Positions 14,101 to 16,693 of a stretch of 16,693 nt of DNA are shown here, one piece after another. This DNA is from an uncultured Lachnospiraceae bacterium (GTDB lineage Bacteria > Bacillota > Clostridia > Lachnospirales > Lachnospiraceae). The stretch covers positions 1 through 16,693 of the forward strand of contig CAMJWQ010000026.1 of assembly GCA_946409475.1 (NCBI GenBank), written 5' to 3'. The position numbers were made by a program, and so were the translations under genes. The notes below the pieces were generated by a model. It was given only the letters and a program-made list of their open reading frames with translations. It was not told the DNA's origin and ran no database searches. Numbering within the stretch: the stretch's first letter is position 1; each line of letters begins with the position of its first letter.

Positions 14101-14784
14101 GGTGATGGAGAGTGGATTGATGAGTTTAATTCCGAAAGAGCTAAGCTGGAATTCAAAGATTATAATGGCTTTTGTAGTAGGAAACGGGCTTTTTATTTTT
14201 TTAATAGCAAAGGTAAATGTATACAGGAAATATTTGAGAATGATGAAGATGAATTTGATATTCTCTTTGATGAAAAAAAACAACGAGACGCATTAAATTT
14301 AATGATTAGTAGGATTAATTGCTTTTTTGGATTATATGAAAAAAGGGACAAATTATATGCTTGGCAAAGTCATCGATTTGGATATAACTCTCAAAGTATT
14401 TTATGTGCTAAATGTGGCTATACAAGAAAGAATTTTGAAGTTATTTTACCTAAACTTTGCAATACAATGCGTCAGGGCTTTGATTTATGCGTGAATTATG
14501 TATTACTTAGATTTAAGGAAGATACAAATGTTACATTAAAGGTTGATTATAAGATGTTTGAATTACTTGCAAAAGCACAAAGAGGTATTCCAGTTATTTA
14601 TATTGATGATGATAACGCTAGAAGAATATGGAAATTTATTGAACAATTAGATATGCCTTTGGAAGATGGAGAAGATGAAGTGGAAATAACAATATACGAT
14701 ACTCAAACAGGACAAATATTTAAGACAGAAATTGATTTATTAGACAGAAAATATTTGTCAATACGAGAGGAGAGTAGGATATGA
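11170..14784 (+). CDS. DUF4338 (DruA-like) domain fused to DptF-like P-loop ATPase
   Basis: A 1204-residue protein, far longer than either family alone. A helical N-terminus (1-200) leads to a DUF4338/DruA-like region (about 210-650): MLYLIRD (218-224), RDDYLGW (248-254), GGKLVALL (425-432), GTTSLY and SSQYNRL (472-487), GYGTMH (510-515), and DYWKTRWL (619-626). A P-loop ATPase half follows (about 690-1204). Its Walker A is GNAGDGKTH (728-736), a Walker B-like strand is VFLVAINE (779-786), another hydrophobic strand ends in D833, there is a Cys cluster (C861, C864, C870, C876), and a CxxC lies at 1079-1082. The GNxGDGK P-loop and Cys cluster resemble DptF of phosphorothioate-dependent restriction. 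ATG 11170 has AGGAGG 5 bases upstream; an earlier in-frame ATG (11128) lacks one. The end overlaps the next gene (ATGA). Domain names come from remembered motifs; the joint role in DNA defence is inferred. Confidence 0.7.
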   Translation: MQQITVPFRPNLQGIFRERFYEKIQIFDNESLTTLDIAEIVKIEVEWVSNDCNINIEQREIYRAAWLLLRDLIRTGWIYELREGVLELTLPSAENTSVTQEQMKKIKDQLRDCMEMSRLERLEESKEFISRMESGFGAKGKIQDLIADKMELYELLNSISKMNSENDKLNALRTGIIPYLDYVDNSVDEITGLKKSDIWRYFRYSWSNTSESTPGRTMLYLIRDAGQKNHPIMGIASLENTALQLTKRDDYLGWTPDAFIDSIQNSKDSYENKISELITYIDMGIKEIKIEGLCSVNDIENPSETIINKLKDIMAKENKKRAKALKEDFNDEEKSDLGGISKKAENALYLRKRADQLAQLLNSKLQMKNLIQKDNLIDYKNFVNSEDGKSIIRIALLTVKKIHIGSSMMELNVCGAIPPYNSILGGKLVALLMLSKEVLDKYKEKYGDTPSEIASRMKGEPVIKPADVVFIGTTSLYFIGSSQYNRLKLPRSLFGGTKDVYWRQLGTTAGYGTMHISDVTTKSLCEVAERNIGYNQINHVFGEGTSPKLRLINTGVRCIMEDNVANLAANQFPKHSMPRIIYGASLVSNLHDYLFGKADAPEYYYGENTGTEVSDKIIDYWKTRWLKMRLNHREALEEIKAFDKEEFLISNILRKKHDLVEFKSFQEANDVQGDGVNKLDYVRNLYRGSSAIADKSTMEELDFIHIETDLDKAIIDAVKKRKSVVLTGNAGDGKTHLIRELESTIREVCPNIVIEYDASQKRDIEVYETWKNAVNEGKVFLVAINEAVICELYGIESSRNELPQVKSAYEQIINAVYYDEEYHISTEKVVVFDLSLRNNLDKKIISQVLSKLTGEDVREKCKSCSAYEYCDFVRNCNIFRDNNQVIDRLQFVFDKMIRRGFHFTLREVMAYFSFLLFGGRNCKELPRTSSDLKYSLQNLIFGSDFGEGKMFDIVKSTFDPANISVPIIDEQLINGNYGDGEWIDEFNSERAKLEFKDYNGFCSRKRAFYFFNSKGKCIQEIFENDEDEFDILFDEKKQRDALNLMISRINCFFGLYEKRDKLYAWQSHRFGYNSQSILCAKCGYTRKNFEVILPKLCNTMRQGFDLCVNYVLLRFKEDTNVTLKVDYKMFELLAKAQRGIPVIYIDDDNARRIWKFIEQLDMPLEDGEDEVEITIYDTQTGQIFKTEIDLLDRKYLSIREESRI

Positions 14785-16241
14785 TAGACAGATCTGCATT
14801 AAAGCATTTCGTTGAAACGGAATATATAGGCTTTAAACCTGCTTATGATAACATAAAAACAGTTCATTTGGCTCATGGGATGTTTTTGGGTATATCTGAA
14901 AAAGAATGGGATACTAGTAGATTTTTTGAATTTATTAGACCATTTAATGCTAAAGGCATTACTGAAAAAGGGCATGATAATTCGTCCATTTATAAGTATT
15001 TAGTAAATAATGTAAATGCCATAGACGAAAGAGATGTATCATTAGAAAATCTTTTGACTTTTAGAACCTTGACTAATAAAATTGCATGCATGGATAAGGG
15101 TGCATTTGCAAGGTCTATGCAGTCATACTCTATTGTTAATGAACATTATCTTGGTGGAGATACAATTGGTGTAGAAATTGGAGAATTTATTGCGTTTGCA
15201 ATAAGAAAGTTATCACCAAATCTATATAAAAAAGTTAAAAATTGGTTGCAAAAGGATGATGATATTGTATCTATATTGTTTGCTCCAGTTGAAAGTAATG
15301 TTCAGAAGGATTATAAGCCAACTATTAATTTAAAGAGTATGAAAAATAATTTTTTAAATTATGAAGATAACTGTGGAACTGCTAATTTATTGGCGGATGG
15401 GATGAAATCAGTCTTCAATACTATGAGTGAACATATGGAGGAAACAAACAATTATTTATCAGATATTAGAGAATTAGTTCTATTATCCTCATTCCTTATA
15501 ATTAGGTATATGTCTTGTTTAGAAGATATATATGTAAAAAGGTCTAATGATAATATGATGCCACTTTTATTGGATTTTACAAATGATAGCAATGGTGCTG
15601 TGGCAATTGCATCTAAATTAAATTACACTATGATTTGCAATTCTATATCTAGATTTTATGCTAGAAAATTTGGAGAGAAGATTTTTGAAAATAATGATTT
15701 AGAAGAGATATTAATAACCCCGATACCAGCAACTAAACAAAAGGAACTATCACAAAGTCTTTGGGAATATTGTTTAAATGAACTTAAAGAAAAAAAAGAT
15801 TTGTTAAGGCAAGAGGAAAAGTCTGATTTAGTTGGCTTTGCTATTTATGGAATTATGCAAATGGAAACAACGGCAAATCCTAATGGATGTATGAGAAAAA
15901 TAGGAACGGAAGCAGGAATATTCTATCCTTCAACTGGAAATCCACCTATAAAAAGAATGCGCTTGAAACAGGATACATTTGAAGCAGTTATTAAATCCAA
16001 TATAAAGCCCAATGAATCATTAACAATTAATGAATTACAAGAAAAATTATGGAAAACATTAGGAATAGTTATAGGTGGCAGGAAAATAGATGAAGAACGT
16101 TTATATGCTGCTGGAATTAAAGATATTGATACGGATTCATTAAAAGAAAATCAAAAGTTGTTTATTAATAAATTAGAAAGTTTAGATTTTGCAAAAATGC
16201 TAGCAGATGGAGTTCTTCAAGTGAGATTGGGGGATAGATAA
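14781..16241 (+). CDS. Uncharacterised 486-aa protein in the DptG position of the operon
   Basis: I do not recognise a family from sequence alone. The protein has no signal peptide and no clear membrane segment. It is mostly helical, with a segment ELVLLSSFLIIRYMSCLEDI near the middle and a C-terminal part (about 380-486: GIFYPSTGNPPIKRMRLKQD, later LTINELQEKLWKTLGIVIGG) that looks like a winged-helix-type domain. Its place between a DptF-like ATPase and the next gene matches the order DptF-DptG-DptH, and its length is close to DptG, so a structural or bridging subunit is a reasonable guess. The ATG at 14781 overlaps the preceding stop (ATGA) and follows GAGAGGAGAG (14765-14774). The stop overlaps the next ATG by one base (TAATG). 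The function is inferred from context only. Confidence 0.7.
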   Translation: MIDRSALKHFVETEYIGFKPAYDNIKTVHLAHGMFLGISEKEWDTSRFFEFIRPFNAKGITEKGHDNSSIYKYLVNNVNAIDERDVSLENLLTFRTLTNKIACMDKGAFARSMQSYSIVNEHYLGGDTIGVEIGEFIAFAIRKLSPNLYKKVKNWLQKDDDIVSILFAPVESNVQKDYKPTINLKSMKNNFLNYEDNCGTANLLADGMKSVFNTMSEHMEETNNYLSDIRELVLLSSFLIIRYMSCLEDIYVKRSNDNMMPLLLDFTNDSNGAVAIASKLNYTMICNSISRFYARKFGEKIFENNDLEEILITPIPATKQKELSQSLWEYCLNELKEKKDLLRQEEKSDLVGFAIYGIMQMETTANPNGCMRKIGTEAGIFYPSTGNPPIKRMRLKQDTFEAVIKSNIKPNESLTINELQEKLWKTLGIVIGGRKIDEERLYAAGIKDIDTDSLKENQKLFINKLESLDFAKMLADGVLQVRLGDR

Positions 16242-16693
16242 TGATAAAAAAAGATGATGTTATATTAGAAGTTATTTATGAGAAAATTGAATATACTGAA
16301 CTAAATCAACGACTTGGAATTATGCTAAATGATATAGAAATGGAAAATCCATCTTTTGTAATTAATGAAGTGGCAGATAAAATTAAGGATGCGAAAATTA
16401 TATTACATGGATATGAAGATAATTTTAGAGTAAAAAACGATACTATAATCAAGCATAGAATTGAGGATGCTGTTTATTATAGAAATAGTCCGAGTATAAA
16501 TGAACACATTATTATATTTGCAAAAGGGGATGTGCCTAAAAGGCAATCCTTAGAATTGTTTGTTCAAGTATATAATAGAGATTTGTCAAACATGCTACTT
16601 GAAATAATGATAGAGAAGTATGTAACTAATGAAAGAGTTGAAGATTTTTGGAAATGTCTTAAAAATGAGATAACACATATTTCATTTACTAAT
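16241..16693 (+). CDS. Start of a further defence-operon gene, cut by the window end (DptH/HerA position)
   Basis: The frame opens at the ATG overlapping the previous stop (TAATG at 16239-16243) and stays open for 151 codons to the right edge, so the protein is longer than seen. The visible part begins MIKKDDVILEVIYEKIEYTE and later contains HIIIFAKGDVPKRQSLELF and ERVEDFWKCLKNEI. No Walker motif has been reached. In Dpt-type systems the gene after DptG is DptH, a very large HerA-like ATPase whose motor domain lies far from the N-terminus, so this could be its start. That is purely positional inference. The coding call itself is supported by the uninterrupted frame, codon use like the neighbours, and the coupled start. 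Confidence 0.7.
   Translation, partial: MIKKDDVILEVIYEKIEYTELNQRLGIMLNDIEMENPSFVINEVADKIKDAKIILHGYEDNFRVKNDTIIKHRIEDAVYYRNSPSINEHIIIFAKGDVPKRQSLELFVQVYNRDLSNMLLEIMIEKYVTNERVEDFWKCLKNEITHISFTN

Noticed and set aside
1..16693. tRNA, rRNA, insertion sequence transposases or CRISPR arrays
   Set aside because: No such sequence was recognised on either strand. The only element-like traces are short repeats and the mntP remnant.

Overview
The window looks like a low-GC Firmicute chromosome, most likely a gut-type member of the Clostridia (Lachnospiraceae-like). Support: strong AGGAGG-type ribosome binding sites, ATGA-coupled genes, a clostridial Feo arrangement, a MepA-like MATE pump and several small XRE regulators. 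By eye, base composition changes sharply. The first ~8.2 kb (metal uptake and efflux genes) is of moderate GC. From ~8.7 kb to the end the DNA is very AT-rich, with A/T-ending codons, as expected of an acquired accessory or defence island.

Region 1 (1-6.9 kb): the tail of an XRE regulator is followed by a tightly packed metal operon. It holds two half-size ABC exporter-type proteins of the siderophore/iron (YbtP/YbtQ, IrtA/IrtB) kind, then FeoA, a divergent FeoB, a Cys-rich FeoC-like winged helix and a DtxR/MntR-family metal repressor. Most joints are overlapping or adjacent, so the genes are probably co-transcribed. A good sigma-A-like promoter with an inverted repeat at the predicted start site precedes the first ABC gene. 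A short frameshifted remnant of mntP (manganese exporter) follows the repressor.

Region 2 (6.9-8.7 kb): a MepA-like MATE efflux gene converges on a minus-strand XRE regulator. A long shared hairpin between them can terminate from both sides.

Region 3 (8.7-10.2 kb): mostly non-coding, AT-rich DNA around one more XRE regulator. It contains several inverted and direct repeats, a ribosome-binding-site-sequestering hairpin, a terminator, and a weak two-frame open region joined at an A7 run.

Region 4 (10.2 kb to the right edge): a fully coupled operon that looks like an undescribed or little-described DNA-defence system. It encodes a 75-aa Cro-like HTH, an SfsA-like PD-(D/E)XK nuclease, a 1204-aa fusion of a DUF4338/DruA-like domain to a DptF-like P-loop ATPase with a Cys cluster, a 486-aa protein in the DptG position, and the start of a protein in the DptH/HerA position that runs off the window. 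The working model (inference) is that the HTH autoregulates the operon, the DUF4338 part and SfsA-like nuclease recognise or cut DNA, and the ATPase plus the downstream proteins form a Dpt-like motor/restriction complex. No phosphorothioation genes (dndA-E) and no DruE helicase are visible here.
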